DNA of 64,000 nucleotides from Ensifer adhaerens (GCF_002007205.1 NZ_LAZS01000014.1:310001-374000), one strand, 5' to 3'; counted from the stretch's first letter, positions 29,953 through 39,706 are shown. Translations and numbers: made by a program. Notes: generated by a model not told the origin, from the letters alone.

Positions 29953-29965
29953 GGATTGGTGCGGC

Positions 29966-32029
29966 TCAGGCGGCAAGGCCCTTTTTCGCCAGCATCGCGT
30001 CAGGGCTCGGCAGCTTGCCACGGAAGGCCTTGTAGGCATCCTCCGGATCGATCGAACCGCCGACCGAGTAGATGTTGTCCTTGAGCCGCGCGGCCATGGC
30101 CGCATCGAAGGCGTTCCCGGTTTCTTCGAAGGCGGCGAAGGCATCGGCGTCGAGCACTTCCGACCACATATAGGAATAGTAGCCGGCCGAGTAACCGTCG
30201 CCCGAAAAGACGTGCAGGAAATGCGGGCTGCGGTGACGCATGACGATGGATTTCGGCATGCCGATCTCATCGAGCTTCTTCGCCTCCAGCGCCATCGGCT
30301 CCGCCGTCACCTCGGCCGTGTGGTAGGCCATGTCGACCAGGGCGGAGGAGGTGAACTCGACGGTGGTAAAACCGGAATTGAAGGTCCGAGCCGCAAGCAC
30401 CTTGTCGAGCAGCGCCTCAGGCATCGGTTCGCCGGTCTGGTAGTGCACGGCATAGCGCTTGAGTATCTCCGGCACCGTCAGCCAATGCTCGTAGAGCTGC
30501 GACGGCAATTCGACGAAGTCACGCGACACACCCGTGCCGGATACCGAAGGATAGGTGACGTTGGATAGCATGCCATGCAATGCATGCCCGAACTCGTGGA
30601 AGAGCGTACGGGCATCATCGAGCGACAGCAGTGCCGGCTTGCCCTCGGCCGGCTTGGCAAAATTGCAGACGTTGTAGATGATCGGCAGTTCGCCCTCGGT
30701 ACCGTTCTTCAGCTTGAGCTTGTGCTGCGACTGGAAGGCGCTCATCCAGGCGCCGGAGCGCTTCGACGGCCTGGCGAAATAGTCGCCGAGGAAAAGCGCC
30801 ACCAGCTTTCCGGATGCATCCTTGATCTCGAAGACACGCACGTCGGGATGATAGGCGGCGATTCCCTTCTTTTCCGTCGCGGTGATGCCGAACAGACGCT
30901 TGGCAACATCGAAGCAGGCCTCGATGATCTTTTCGAGCTGCAGGTAGGGCTTGAGTTCGCCTTCGGAGAAACTGAACTTCTCGGCCCGGAGCTTTTCGGC
31001 ATAGTGGCGCCAATCCCAGGGCATGACGTCGTGATTGCGGCCTTCCCCAGCGACAAGCCGCGCAAGCTCGGCCTCCTCCTCGCGAGCACGGGCGACTGCC
31101 TTTTCCCAGACCTGCATCAAAAGGCCGTTCACGGCATCAGGCGTCTTGGCCATGGTTTCGTCGAGCTTCAGCGACGCGAAGTTTTCATAGCCGAGCAGCT
31201 TTGCCTTTTCGGCACGCAGCGTCAGCATCTCGGCGATCAGTGTCCGATTGTCGGTCTCGCCGCCGTTTTCGCCACGGGCAATCCAGGCACGGAACGCCTG
31301 TTCACGAAGTTCGCGGTTGTCGGAGAAGGTGAGGAACGGCTCGATGATCGAGCGCGACAGGGTGACCGCGAATTTTCCCTTCTGGCCGCGGTCTTCGGCG
31401 ACCGCCGCCATGGCGTCGCGCAGGAAGTCCGGCAAGCCGGCGAGCTGTTCCTCGCTGTCGAGGAACAGAACCCAGCTCTTCTCATCGGCAAGCACATTCT
31501 GGCCGAACTTCGCGCCGAGGCCGGCGAGCTTCTCGTTGATCGCTGCCAGCCGCTCCTGCTCGGGCTTTGCGAGCTTGGCTCCGGACTTGACGAAACCCTT
31601 CCAGTGCCGTTCGAGCACCCGCGTCGCTTCGAGATCGAGGCCAAGGGCCTGGCGTCCTTCCCACAGCGTATCGATGCGCTTGAACAGCGCCGCATTCATG
31701 CCGATTTTCGAATAGTGCCGCGACATCTTCGGCGCGATCTCCCGCTCCAGCGCCTGGATCGTCTCGTTGGTGTCGGCGCCGGCCTTGTTCCAGAAGATCG
31801 AAGACACGCGCGAAAGTGCGTCGCCGGCGATCTCGAGCGCAACGATGGTGTTGTCGAAGGTCGGCGCCGCGGGATTATCGGCAATCGCATCGATCTCCGC
31901 CTCATGCTCCCGAAACGCCGCGTCGAATGCCGGGGCAAAATCCTCGTCCTTCACCAGGTCGAACCGCGGGAGGCCCTCGTGGCCTGTCCACGAGGTGAGC
32001 GCGGGATTGAGCGGGGTGCTGGTGGTCAT
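29966..32029 (-). CDS. dcp: M3 family oligopeptidase / peptidyl-dipeptidase Dcp
   Basis: A 687-residue cytoplasmic zinc metallopeptidase of family M3A. The zinc-binding HEFGH lies near residue 478 in LFHEFGHALHGMLS, with the third ligand Glu in DFVELPSQLYEH. The C-terminal YSAGYYSYMWSEV is typical for Dcp and oligopeptidase A. There is no signal peptide. It would trim oligopeptides during protein turnover. Dcp and OpdA are hard to tell apart by eye. Confidence 0.9.
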   Translation of the reverse strand: MTTSTPLNPALTSWTGHEGLPRFDLVKDEDFAPAFDAAFREHEAEIDAIADNPAAPTFDNTIVALEIAGDALSRVSSIFWNKAGADTNETIQALEREIAPKMSRHYSKIGMNAALFKRIDTLWEGRQALGLDLEATRVLERHWKGFVKSGAKLAKPEQERLAAINEKLAGLGAKFGQNVLADEKSWVLFLDSEEQLAGLPDFLRDAMAAVAEDRGQKGKFAVTLSRSIIEPFLTFSDNRELREQAFRAWIARGENGGETDNRTLIAEMLTLRAEKAKLLGYENFASLKLDETMAKTPDAVNGLLMQVWEKAVARAREEEAELARLVAGEGRNHDVMPWDWRHYAEKLRAEKFSFSEGELKPYLQLEKIIEACFDVAKRLFGITATEKKGIAAYHPDVRVFEIKDASGKLVALFLGDYFARPSKRSGAWMSAFQSQHKLKLKNGTEGELPIIYNVCNFAKPAEGKPALLSLDDARTLFHEFGHALHGMLSNVTYPSVSGTGVSRDFVELPSQLYEHWLTVPEILKRYAVHYQTGEPMPEALLDKVLAARTFNSGFTTVEFTSSALVDMAYHTAEVTAEPMALEAKKLDEIGMPKSIVMRHRSPHFLHVFSGDGYSAGYYSYMWSEVLDADAFAAFEETGNAFDAAMAARLKDNIYSVGGSIDPEDAYKAFRGKLPSPDAMLAKKGLAA

Positions 32030-32134
32030 CAGAAATCCTTTCGCATGCGGTCCGACGCGGGGCCGGGGAGGGACGCCGCTGACCGATGGCTCAGGAAGCG
32101 GCGAAAATGAAGGTGGTTGCCGACAGGGAGAGCG

Positions 32135-32776
32135 TCAAGACTTGCGCAAACCGAGAAGTCCGGGAGCAGCATGCCAGACCGCCTGAACGGCAAAGCCGAT
32201 GAACAGGAGACCGGAGAGCCGGACGATCGCCAGTTCGTGGCGTCGGTAGAAGCGACGCACCACGGACGTGCCGATGATGACGATCAGGATCAGGTCGGCA
32301 ACGAGGAAGCCGATGAGCGAGACGCCGAGCAGCGCCGGCAGGGCGTCGAATTCAAGGGCATTGGCCGAGCTGGCAAGCAACGCCGTGAAGGTTGCGAGCG
32401 CCACCGGATAGCCCTTGGGATTGGTGAGCCCGAAGATCAGTCCGCGCCTCAAAGGACGCTCGACGGTCACGAGCGCGCGATTCTCGCCAGCGGGGCGTGC
32501 CCGCAGCGCCGTCCAGCCGATCCAGCCAAGATAGGCACCACAGAAGAGGCCGAGAATATCGAAGATCGTCGTGCCGACCGAACGCGCACCGACGATCGCG
32601 ACCAGCGCCAGGGTCGACCAGAGTACGTCACCGGCGAGATGCCCGCCCATGAACAGAGCACCTGCCTTGCGGCCCTGACCGGCGCCGATGCCGAGCAGCG
32701 CGAGGAACGCCGGCCCGGGAATAAGGACATAGGAGAGAGCGGCGAGAAAGGCTCCGATCAGCAGCGTCTCGGACAT
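32135..32776 (-). CDS. LysE/RhtB family amino-acid exporter
   Basis: A 213-residue inner-membrane protein with six predicted transmembrane segments. ALSYVLIPGPAFLALLGIG near the N-terminus, with GRKAGALFMGGHLAGD following, is the LysE/RhtB signature. Members export amino acids such as homoserine, threonine or lysine. It stands alone between the M3 peptidase gene and a small reading frame on the same strand; the substrate cannot be told. Confidence 0.9.
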   Translation of the reverse strand: MSETLLIGAFLAALSYVLIPGPAFLALLGIGAGQGRKAGALFMGGHLAGDVLWSTLALVAIVGARSVGTTIFDILGLFCGAYLGWIGWTALRARPAGENRALVTVERPLRRGLIFGLTNPKGYPVALATFTALLASSANALEFDALPALLGVSLIGFLVADLILIVIIGTSVVRRFYRRHELAIVRLSGLLFIGFAVQAVWHAAPGLLGLRKS

Positions 32777-32823
32777 GGCGGGTTCCCGGTTGTGTTGCCC
32801 GCATTCGATCCGGAGGCACCGAT

Positions 32824-32955
32824 TCAGTCAAGAGGAAAGCTAAGCCAGCTATAGGACGACGCGCGTGACCGCTTGCCGCGCTGCCTGCCGGAAAATGTCA
32901 AGTTCCTGGTCGTGGCGCGGATATGTGCGGCAACTGCGTGGACGAAATTGTACAT
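32824..32955 (-). CDS. Small hypothetical protein (43 aa)
   Basis: A 43-residue basic reading frame beginning MYNFVHAVAAHIRAT and ending YSWLSFPLD. GAGGAGAAG lies 3-4 bases before the ATG, a strong ribosome-binding site. It fills part of the 375-base gap between lysE and leuB. I recognise no family. Rhizobia carry many short basic proteins of unknown role, so it may be real. Confidence 0.45.
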   Translation of the reverse strand: MYNFVHAVAAHIRATTRNLTFSGRQRGKRSRASSYSWLSFPLD

Positions 32956-33151
32956 GTTCTTCTCCTCGAAGGGTCGATGGCCGGGCAGGTGCGCGGGCTT
33001 TGGAACAACATGGCACTCCCTCGCTGGAGCAGCTGTTCCGTGGGGAACGTTCCGCTCACGACCCGCGCACAAATCTTTCGTTTCGCCGATTTCCCTCGAT
33101 ACGAAGTTGCGCTAGAACGCGGCCGAGTTTTCCCCGCGAGAAGGACTATCC

Positions 33152-34264
33152 ATGACTGTGCGCAACCTCTTCCTTCTGCCCGGCGACGGCATCGGTCCGG
33201 AAGCCATGGCGGAAGTCCGCAAGATCATCGCCTACATGAACGCCGAGCTTTCTGCCGGCTTCGTGACCGACGAGGGTCTGGTCGGCGGTTCGGCCTATGA
33301 CGCCCATGGCCAGGCGATTTCGGAAGAGGACATGGCAAAGGCGCTCGCCGCCGACGCGGTGCTGTTCGGCGCCGTCGGCGGTCCGAAGTGGGATGCGGTG
33401 CCCTATGAGGTGCGCCCCGAAGCCGGCCTTTTGCGCCTGCGCAAGGATCTCGAACTTTTCGCCAACCTGCGCCCGGCGATCTGCTACCCGGCGCTGGCCG
33501 CCGCTTCGTCGCTCAAGCCCGAACTGGTGGAAGGTCTCGACATCCTGATTGTGCGTGAGCTCACCGGTGGCGTCTATTTCGGTGAACCGAAGGAGATCAT
33601 CGATCTCGGCAACGGCCAGAAGCGCGGCATCGACACCCAGGTTTACGACACCTACGAGATCGAGCGCATCTCAGGCGTCGCCTTCGAGCTCGCCCGCACC
33701 CGTCAGAACCGCGTCTGCTCGATGGAAAAGCGCAACGTCATGAAGTCGGGCGTGCTCTGGAACCAGGTGGTGACCGAGACGCACAAGGCGAAGTATGCCG
33801 ACGTCCAGCTCGAGCACATGCTGGCCGACGCCGGCGGCATGCAGCTGGTGCGCCAGCCCAAGCAGTTCGACGTCATCGTCACCGACAACCTGTTCGGCGA
33901 CATGCTGTCGGACGTGGCGGCGATGCTCACCGGTTCGCTCGGCATGCTGCCCTCGGCCTCTCTCGGTGCGCCGGACGGCGTCACCGGCAAGCGCAAGGCG
34001 CTCTACGAGCCGGTGCATGGCTCGGCGCCGGATATTGCCGGCAAGGGCATTGCCAACCCGATCGCCATGATCGCTTCTTTCGCCATGTGCCTGCGTTACT
34101 CCTTCAACCTCGTCAAGGAAGCCGACAACCTGGAGAAGGCGATCGCCAACGTGCTCGACCAGGGCATCCGCACCGGCGACATCATGGCCGACGGCGCCAG
34201 GAAGGTCGGCACCACCGAAATGGGCGACGCCATCCTCGCCGAATTCAAGGCGCTGTCGGCGTAA
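33152..34264 (+). CDS. leuB: 3-isopropylmalate dehydrogenase
   Basis: A 370-residue enzyme of leucine synthesis that oxidatively decarboxylates 3-isopropylmalate with [13 protein letters not shown] opens the protein. The substrate arginines lie in [27 protein letters not shown] carries the LeuB-specific segment, and [12 protein letters not shown] contains metal-binding Asp residues. [14 protein letters not shown] is the NAD site. Length and motifs separate it from isocitrate and tartrate dehydrogenases. A clear terminator follows, and no other leu gene adjoins. Confidence 0.96.
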   Translation: MTVRNLFLLPGDGIGPEAMAEVRKIIAYMNAELSAGFVTDEGLVGGSAYDAHGQAISEEDMAKALAADAVLFGAVGGPKWDAVPYEVRPEAGLLRLRKDLELFANLRPAICYPALAAASSLKPELVEGLDILIVRELTGGVYFGEPKEIIDLGNGQKRGIDTQVYDTYEIERISGVAFELARTRQNRVCSMEKRNVMKSGVLWNQVVTETHKAKYADVQLEHMLADAGGMQLVRQPKQFDVIVTDNLFGDMLSDVAAMLTGSLGMLPSASLGAPDGVTGKRKALYEPVHGSAPDIAGKGIANPIAMIASFAMCLRYSFNLVKEADNLEKAIANVLDQGIRTGDIMADGARKVGTTEMGDAILAEFKALSA

Positions 34265-34320
34265 GCGACAATCGCCACCTGAAGGCGTCACGCCGACGCC
34301 GACAGGCACCCTCAAAGACA

Positions 34321-34353
34321 AACACCTCCGGAGCGCATCCGGAGGTGTTTTGC
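34321..34353 (+). terminator. Rho-independent terminator after leuB
   Basis: AACACCTCCGGA pairs perfectly with TCCGGAGGTGTT around GCGCA and is followed by TTTGCGTTT, 57 bases after the leuB stop. No further feature is seen in the remaining bases up to the PAP2 gene. Confidence 0.85.
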
Positions 34354-34486
34354 GTTTCACGGCCTTGAATTTGACAAAAGAACCGACACATCGGGAGAAG
34401 AACGGCCAGGGCCATTTGGCGCGGCAACTGGCAAAAACAAGCGATGCCGCGCGACTGGCAAGTGAGCGCGGCAGAACGGGAGTTAC

Positions 34487-35176
34487 ATGAACCGACCACT
34501 CGCGGCCACCGGATGGATCATGCTGACGACAGCCGTGCTCGTCTTCGCGCTCGTCCCGCTCGATCCGTTTCTGTCGCAGCGCGCGCAGGGCCTGCCGGAC
34601 AGCATCGTCAAATTCAATGAACGGATCACCGATTTCGGCACCTTTGGCTGGATGATCTATCTCTCCGGCGCCGTTCTTGCGGCAGCCTTCGTGCTGCGCC
34701 GGGCGGCAAGCCAGGGCCCCCTTCAGAACAAGGCACGCACCGCCCGCAATCTCGCCGCCTATTTCCTCTTGACGATCGGCACGGCCAGCGCGCTGGTGCA
34801 TATGCTGAAGTTGCTGATCGGGCGGGCACGGCCGGAACTCTTTGCCGAGCTCGGCGCCTACAGCCTGACACCGTTCGCCGCCAGTGATCTCTACGAGAGC
34901 TTTCCGTCCGGTCACTCGACCGCGGCCGGCGCCTTCTTCGGCGTCTTCGCCATGCTGTTGCCGAAGCTGAGGCCGCTCTTTCTGGTCCTGGCGCTGACGA
35001 TCGGCGTTTCTCGCGTCATCGTCGGCGCCCATTATCCGAGCGACGTCGCCGCCGGCCTGCTGCTCGGCCTATGGACATCCGTGATGATGGCCTTTGTCTT
35101 CGCCAAATACGGCCGCCTGTTTCGTCTCGGCCCGGGTGGGTGGCCGCTTGCCGGACGCAGCGAGCCGACCCAATAA
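34487..35176 (+). CDS. PAP2 superfamily phosphatase
   Basis: A 229-residue membrane phosphatase with about five transmembrane segments. All three PAP2 motifs are present: KLLIGRARP, PSGHST, and SRVIVGAHYPSDV with the catalytic His. Members remove phosphate from lipids such as phosphatidate, undecaprenyl pyrophosphate or lipid A. A GGGAG ribosome-binding site lies before the ATG. The actual lipid is unknown. Confidence 0.9.
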   Translation: MNRPLAATGWIMLTTAVLVFALVPLDPFLSQRAQGLPDSIVKFNERITDFGTFGWMIYLSGAVLAAAFVLRRAASQGPLQNKARTARNLAAYFLLTIGTASALVHMLKLLIGRARPELFAELGAYSLTPFAASDLYESFPSGHSTAAGAFFGVFAMLLPKLRPLFLVLALTIGVSRVIVGAHYPSDVAAGLLLGLWTSVMMAFVFAKYGRLFRLGPGGWPLAGRSEPTQ

Positions 35177-35203
35177 AAAAGCCGGCGCGGAAGGCCGCGC
35201 CGG
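35174..35203 (-). terminator. Rho-independent terminator of the MHS transporter gene
   Basis: CCGGCGCGG pairs with CCGCGCCGG around a 4-base loop. On the minus strand it is followed by TTTTTTATTG, and the U-run overlaps the stop of the convergent PAP2 gene. Confidence 0.8.
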
Positions 35204-35270
35204 AGTCAGGAGAGCCGTGATAGCTCGGGGAAGATTGGGGTGCTCCCGGATCTCTCCGGGAGCACAAGGC

Positions 35271-37160
35271 TTAATCCATCGCGTGGATGTCGCGATCCTT
35301 CGTTTCCGGAAGGAACAGCATGCCGATGACCAGCGTGATGCCGGCAAAGACGATCGGGTACCAGAGACCATAGTAGATATCGCCCTGGGCCGCGCTCATC
35401 GCGAAGGCCGTTGCCGGAAGCAGACCGCCGAACCAGCCGTTGCCGATATGGTAGGGCAGCGACATGCCGGTGTAGCGGATGCGGGTCGGGAAGAGTTCGA
35501 CCAGCAGGGCTGCGATCGGGCCATAGACCATCGTCACGTAGATGACGAGCACGGTGAGAACCGCAATGATCGTCGTCCAGTTGACGTTGGCCGGGTCCGC
35601 GACCATCGCGTAGGTACCACCGCCGGCAATCGTGTAGACGGCCATTTCCGTGGCGGCGCCAACTTCATCCTTCGTCAGCAGCTTGTCGGCGATCAGCTTT
35701 TCGGCCGGAACCGTGGCCTTTTCGCCACCGCGGACAGCGGCCGCGTCGAGCGACAGTTCCGGGTTGGCGGCAACGAAGCCGTCGAGCTTGGATTCCGGAA
35801 CCTTGGCGGCACCACGGACCAGCGGGTAGCCGGCAGTGTGGAGCGCCATGTTGGTCTGCTTTTCGAAGGCGGCATTGGCAGCCTTGGCACCATCGCCTGC
35901 AGCGACGGCGTCGTAGCTGTTGATCGTGGTGTCGCCGACCTTCACCGTCGCCGGCGTACCGGCAGCAGCCGTCGTCACGACGTCATAGGGAACCGAGTTC
36001 TTGGTGAGGAACGCGGTTGCGATGTCGCACGAGGTCGTGAACTTCGCCGTGCCCGTCGGGTTGAACTGGAACTTGCAGTCGCCGGGAGCCGCGGTCACCG
36101 TTGCGCGAACGGTCGCCTGGGCTTGAGCGAGTGCCGGGTTGCCGGCCCACGTCAACGCCTTGAAAAGCGGGAAGTAGGTCAGCATCGCAAGCAGCAGGCC
36201 GGCCATGATGATCGGCTTGCGGCCGATCTTGTCGGAGAGCCAGCCGAAGAGCACGAAGAAGCCCGTGCCGAGAATGAGCGAGGCGGCGACCATGATGTTG
36301 GCCGACTGCGCATCCACCTTGAGCACGCCGGTCAGGAAGAACAGCGCGTAGAACTGGCCGGAATACCAGACGACCGCCTGGCCGACGACGGCGCCGAACA
36401 GGGCCAGAAGCGCGATCTTGGCGTTCTTCCACTGGCCGAAGGCTTCCGACAGCGGCGCCTTGGAGGTCTTGCCCTCTTCCTTCATCTTCTTGAAGGCCGG
36501 CGACTCGTTCATCTTCAGGCGGATCCAGACGGAAATGCCGAGCAGCACGCAGGAGAGCAGGAACGGAATGCGCCAGCCCCAGGCGGCAAAGGCTTCCTTG
36601 CCGAGCGCGAACTGCACGAGCAGGATGACCACGAGCGACAGGAACAGGCCGAGCGTTGCCGTCGTCTGGATCCATGAGGTGAAGTAGCCGCGGCGCCCGT
36701 TCGGCGCGTGTTCGGCCACGTAGGTTGCGGCACCGCCATATTCACCGCCGAGCGCCAGGCCCTGCAGCATGCGCAGCACGATGAGCAGGATCGGCGCAGC
36801 GATGCCGATCGAGGCTGCACCCGGCAGGATGCCGACCAGGAAGGTCGAAAGACCCATGATCAGGATGGTGACAAGGAAGGTGTACTTGCGGCCGACGAGG
36901 TCGCCCAGGCGACCGAAGACCAGCGCGCCGAACGGTCGAACCAGGAAGCCCGCGGCAAAGGCCAGAAGCGCGAAGATGTTTCGCGTCGTTTCCGGATAGG
37001 AGCTGAAGAAGGTCGCGCCGATGTAGACGGCGAGCGAACCGTAGAGATAGAAATCGTACCATTCGAAGACGGTACCGAGCGACGAGGCGAAGATGACCTT
37101 CTTCTCCTCGCCGGTCATCGGACGCGTTTTTGCGTCGTCCGCTGTCGCGACATTTGCCAT
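35271..37160 (-). CDS. MFS transporter, metabolite:H+ symporter type, with large extra loop
   Basis: A 629-residue transporter of the MHS group (ProP, ShiA, KgtP relatives). SLGTVFEWYDFYLYG opens TM1 and GRLGDLVGRKYTF and GWLSDKIGRKP are the two MFS loop motifs. Usual length is about 430-550; the excess is an insert of about 185 residues at about 340-527 between TM8 and TM9, rich in Ala, Thr and Val with two cysteines. The ATG at 37160 follows GGAGG; the longer frame starts at a TTG and is rejected. The likely substrates are organic acids or osmolytes. The topology would put the insert in the periplasm. Confidence 0.88.
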   Translation of the reverse strand: MANVATADDAKTRPMTGEEKKVIFASSLGTVFEWYDFYLYGSLAVYIGATFFSSYPETTRNIFALLAFAAGFLVRPFGALVFGRLGDLVGRKYTFLVTILIMGLSTFLVGILPGAASIGIAAPILLIVLRMLQGLALGGEYGGAATYVAEHAPNGRRGYFTSWIQTTATLGLFLSLVVILLVQFALGKEAFAAWGWRIPFLLSCVLLGISVWIRLKMNESPAFKKMKEEGKTSKAPLSEAFGQWKNAKIALLALFGAVVGQAVVWYSGQFYALFFLTGVLKVDAQSANIMVAASLILGTGFFVLFGWLSDKIGRKPIIMAGLLLAMLTYFPLFKALTWAGNPALAQAQATVRATVTAAPGDCKFQFNPTGTAKFTTSCDIATAFLTKNSVPYDVVTTAAAGTPATVKVGDTTINSYDAVAAGDGAKAANAAFEKQTNMALHTAGYPLVRGAAKVPESKLDGFVAANPELSLDAAAVRGGEKATVPAEKLIADKLLTKDEVGAATEMAVYTIAGGGTYAMVADPANVNWTTIIAVLTVLVIYVTMVYGPIAALLVELFPTRIRYTGMSLPYHIGNGWFGGLLPATAFAMSAAQGDIYYGLWYPIVFAGITLVIGMLFLPETKDRDIHAMD

Positions 37161-37423
37161 TTTGTTTATCCTCCACTCCAAAACAGCCTGTTGGAGCGCC
37201 CATTGGCTGGTCCGGCATTCCTCCCGAGAATGGCCGGACGTGGTGCGCCTGATAAGAGGATGTCAGAAAAGGACCGCTGCAGGCAGAGATGCTTTCGACT
37301 TATGACTTTCGTCTAATGCGGCGATCGATCGCGGGCAGGACAGGGAGCGTGCCGGCGCGCGGCAATGTCTTGACTCTTCCCCAAAACCGCGTAAGAGCAG
37401 CGACGAACGAGGAAATCACCACC

Positions 37424-37543
37424 ATGCGACCGATCGGTCCAGCCATCGCTGCTTTGATCCTGCCGGCTCTTGCCGCGGGGCAGGATGTCGATTTTTCGTT
37501 CGCTTGCAAAACAACGGCCAAAACGACGACGAAAACCGTCTGA
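37424..37543 (+). CDS. Possible 39-residue secreted peptide
   Basis: A short frame starting MRPIGPAIAALILPALAAG, which looks like a signal peptide, and ending in a Thr/Lys-rich tail. GAGGAAA lies about 9 bases before the ATG. It lies in the 496-base gap between the MHS transporter and asd genes, otherwise without genes. No family is recognised and chance is a real possibility. Confidence 0.28.
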   Translation: MRPIGPAIAALILPALAAGQDVDFSFACKTTAKTTTKTV

Positions 37544-37560
37544 CGTCTCTGGCCCTCCGC

Positions 37561-37637
37561 TCTCTCCCCGGTTTGGCCGGGGACAGGAACCCTCGCGGCA
37601 GGTCGCGCGGTTTCCCCCTCACCCGACGAGGAGAGAC
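37561..37637. repeat. Degenerate REP-like palindrome upstream of asd
   Basis: TCCCCGG (37565-37571) pairs with CCGGGGA (37577-37583), within CTCTCCCC and followed by CCCCCTCACCCG. The parts match those of the composite element at 4893-5107 in a rearranged, looser form. It sits about 20 bases before the asd start. Confidence 0.4.
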
Positions 37638-37656
37638 AAAAAAGAGAGCTTAGATC

Positions 37657-38691
37657 ATGGGTTTCAAGATTGCAGTCGCAGGCGCCACCGGCAATGTCGG
37701 CCGGGAGATGCTGAACATCCTTTCCGAACGCGGCTTTCCCGCGGATGAAGTGGTCGCCCTTGCTTCCGCCCGCTCCCAGGGCACGGAAGTTTCCTTTGGC
37801 GACAAGACCCTCAAGGTCAAGAACCTCGAAAACTACGATTTCTCCGACACCGATATCTGCCTGATGTCGGCCGGCGGCGCGGTATCGCTCAAGTATTCGC
37901 CGAAGATCGGTCAGCAGGGCTGCGTCGTCATCGACAACTCTTCGGCCTGGCGCTACGACGCGGAAGTGCCGCTGATCGTGCCGGAAGTGAACCCGGACGC
38001 GATCGCGCAGTTCACCAAGAAGAACATCATCGCCAACCCGAATTGCTCGACGGCTCAGCTCGTCGTCGCCCTGAAGCCGCTGCACGACCACGCCAAGATC
38101 AAGCGCGTCGTCGTCTCGACCTACCAGTCGGTTTCCGGCGCCGGCAAGGACGGCATGGACGAACTGTTCAACCAGACCCGCGCGGTCTTCGTCGCCGATC
38201 CGATCGAATCGAAGAAGTTCACCAAGCGCATCGCCTTCAACGTCATCCCGCACATCGACGTGTTCATGGAAGACGGCTACACCAAGGAAGAGTGGAAGGT
38301 TCTGGCCGAGACCAAGAAGATGCTCGACCCGAAGATCAAGGTGACCTGCACCGCCGTGCGCGTTCCCGTCTTCATCGGCCACTCGGAATCGGTCAACATC
38401 GAGTTCGAGAACGAGATCACCGCTGACGAGGCGCGCGACATCCTGCGCGAGGCGCCGGGCTGCCTGGTCGTCGACAAGCACGAGAACGGCGGCTACGTCA
38501 CCCCTTACGAATGCGCCGGCGAAGATGCGACCTACATCTCCCGCATCCGCGAGGACGCGACCGTCGAGAACGGCCTCAACCTGTGGGTCGTCTCCGACAA
38601 CCTGCGCAAGGGTGCCGCTCTGAACGCGATCCAGATTGCCGAGCTACTGGTCAACCGTGGCCTCATCAAGCCGCGCAAGCAGGCCGCCTGA
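37657..38691 (+). CDS. asd: Aspartate-semialdehyde dehydrogenase
   Basis: A 344-residue NADP-dependent enzyme that reduces aspartyl phosphate to aspartate semialdehyde, feeding lysine, diaminopimelate, threonine and methionine synthesis. The cofactor motif GATGNVGREML is at residues 10-20, the catalytic Cys130 in NPNCSTAQ, and the catalytic His in the HSESVNIEFENEI segment. Length fits the family. It has its own terminator. A degenerate palindrome precedes it. Confidence 0.96.
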   Translation: MGFKIAVAGATGNVGREMLNILSERGFPADEVVALASARSQGTEVSFGDKTLKVKNLENYDFSDTDICLMSAGGAVSLKYSPKIGQQGCVVIDNSSAWRYDAEVPLIVPEVNPDAIAQFTKKNIIANPNCSTAQLVVALKPLHDHAKIKRVVVSTYQSVSGAGKDGMDELFNQTRAVFVADPIESKKFTKRIAFNVIPHIDVFMEDGYTKEEWKVLAETKKMLDPKIKVTCTAVRVPVFIGHSESVNIEFENEITADEARDILREAPGCLVVDKHENGGYVTPYECAGEDATYISRIREDATVENGLNLWVVSDNLRKGAALNAIQIAELLVNRGLIKPRKQAA

Positions 38692-38714
38692 AAACGGCAG
38701 TTGAACAATTCACC

Positions 38715-38752
38715 CCCGCCAGGCTCTTCCGGGTCTGGCGGGTTTCCTGTTT
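38715..38752 (+). terminator. Terminator after asd
   Basis: CCCGCCAG pairs with CTGGCGGG around a 12-base loop and is followed by TTTCCTGTTT, 23 bases after the asd stop. Confidence 0.75.
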
Positions 38753-38773
38753 CGCGAAGGGCCGATTGTTTCC

Positions 38774-38789
38774 GGATTCACGTGAAACC
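38774..38789. other. parS-like site (13 of 16)
   Basis: GGATTCACGTGAAACC matches the ParB-binding consensus TGTTTCACGTGAAACA at 13 of 16 positions including the CACGTG core. It is intergenic, between asd and the transglycosylase gene. Confidence 0.4.
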
Positions 38790-38869
38790 ACGATAAAGTT
38801 ACCTGCCGCTTGCGGTAGGTGACACGGCCGGCGAAGGCTGGCATTTTTAAGAGCAACGAGATTCGGGCT

Positions 38870-39706
38870 ATGACGGGGTATTTCATGCACAGGGCGAAGT
38901 GCGCAGCAGTGGGGCTTGTTGCCCTGATTTCGACTGCAGTTTTTCCGGCGGTGGCATCGGCCGCCCAATGCGGCAATGACGGAAGCGGCTTTGAAGCCTG
39001 GGTGCAGAACTTCAAGCAACAGGCCTCCGGCAACGGTATCAGCCCTGCTGTCCTCGACCGGGCGCTGTCGAACGTCTCCTACAACAAGGCGACGATCCGC
39101 GCCGACCGCGGCCAGAAGAGCTTCAAGCTGTCGCTCGACCAGTTCATGCAGAAGCGCGGCGGCCAGGTGATCATTTCCCGCGGCAAGAAGATGAAGCAGC
39201 AGAACGCCGCACTCTTTGCCAGCATCGAGCGCCGCTTCGGCGTGCCGGCCGGCCCGCTGATCGCCATCTGGGGCATGGAGACCGGTTTCGGCGGCTTCAT
39301 GGGCAAGGAGCACACGCTTTCGGCCGTTTCGACGCTCGCTTATGACTGCCGTCGCTCGGACTACTTTACCAACCAGCTCTATGCGGCCCTGCAGCTCGTA
39401 CAGCGCGGCGACCTGAGCCCGGATGCGCGCGGCGCGGCGCACGGCGAGATCGGCCAGACCCAGTTCCTGCCGGCCAACGTGCTGAAATACGGCGTCGACG
39501 GCGACGGCAACGGCCATGTCGACATGGTTCGCTCCAAGGCCGACGCGCTGGCGTCCACCGCCAACTTCCTGCGCGGCCATGGCTGGCAGCCGGGCGCCGG
39601 CTATCAGCAGGGCCAGGCGAACTTCGGCGCGATCCAGGGCTGGAACGCCGCATCCGTCTACCAGCAGGCGATCGCCATCATCGGCGCCGAGATCGACGGT
39701 CTCTGA
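38870..39706 (+). CDS. Lytic murein transglycosylase (MltB-like)
   Basis: A 278-residue periplasmic enzyme. A signal peptide runs to about VASA/AQCG. The SLT_2/MltB domain carries the catalytic Glu in IWGMETGFGGF, then HGEIGQTQFLPANVLKYGVDGDGNG, which is typical of the MltB family. It cleaves peptidoglycan to 1,6-anhydromuramyl products. ATG 38870 is preferred to an upstream GTG; ATG 38885 is also possible. The C-terminal peptidoglycan-binding domain of some relatives is absent. Confidence 0.9.
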   Translation: MTGYFMHRAKCAAVGLVALISTAVFPAVASAAQCGNDGSGFEAWVQNFKQQASGNGISPAVLDRALSNVSYNKATIRADRGQKSFKLSLDQFMQKRGGQVIISRGKKMKQQNAALFASIERRFGVPAGPLIAIWGMETGFGGFMGKEHTLSAVSTLAYDCRRSDYFTNQLYAALQLVQRGDLSPDARGAAHGEIGQTQFLPANVLKYGVDGDGNGHVDMVRSKADALASTANFLRGHGWQPGAGYQQGQANFGAIQGWNAASVYQQAIAIIGAEIDGL

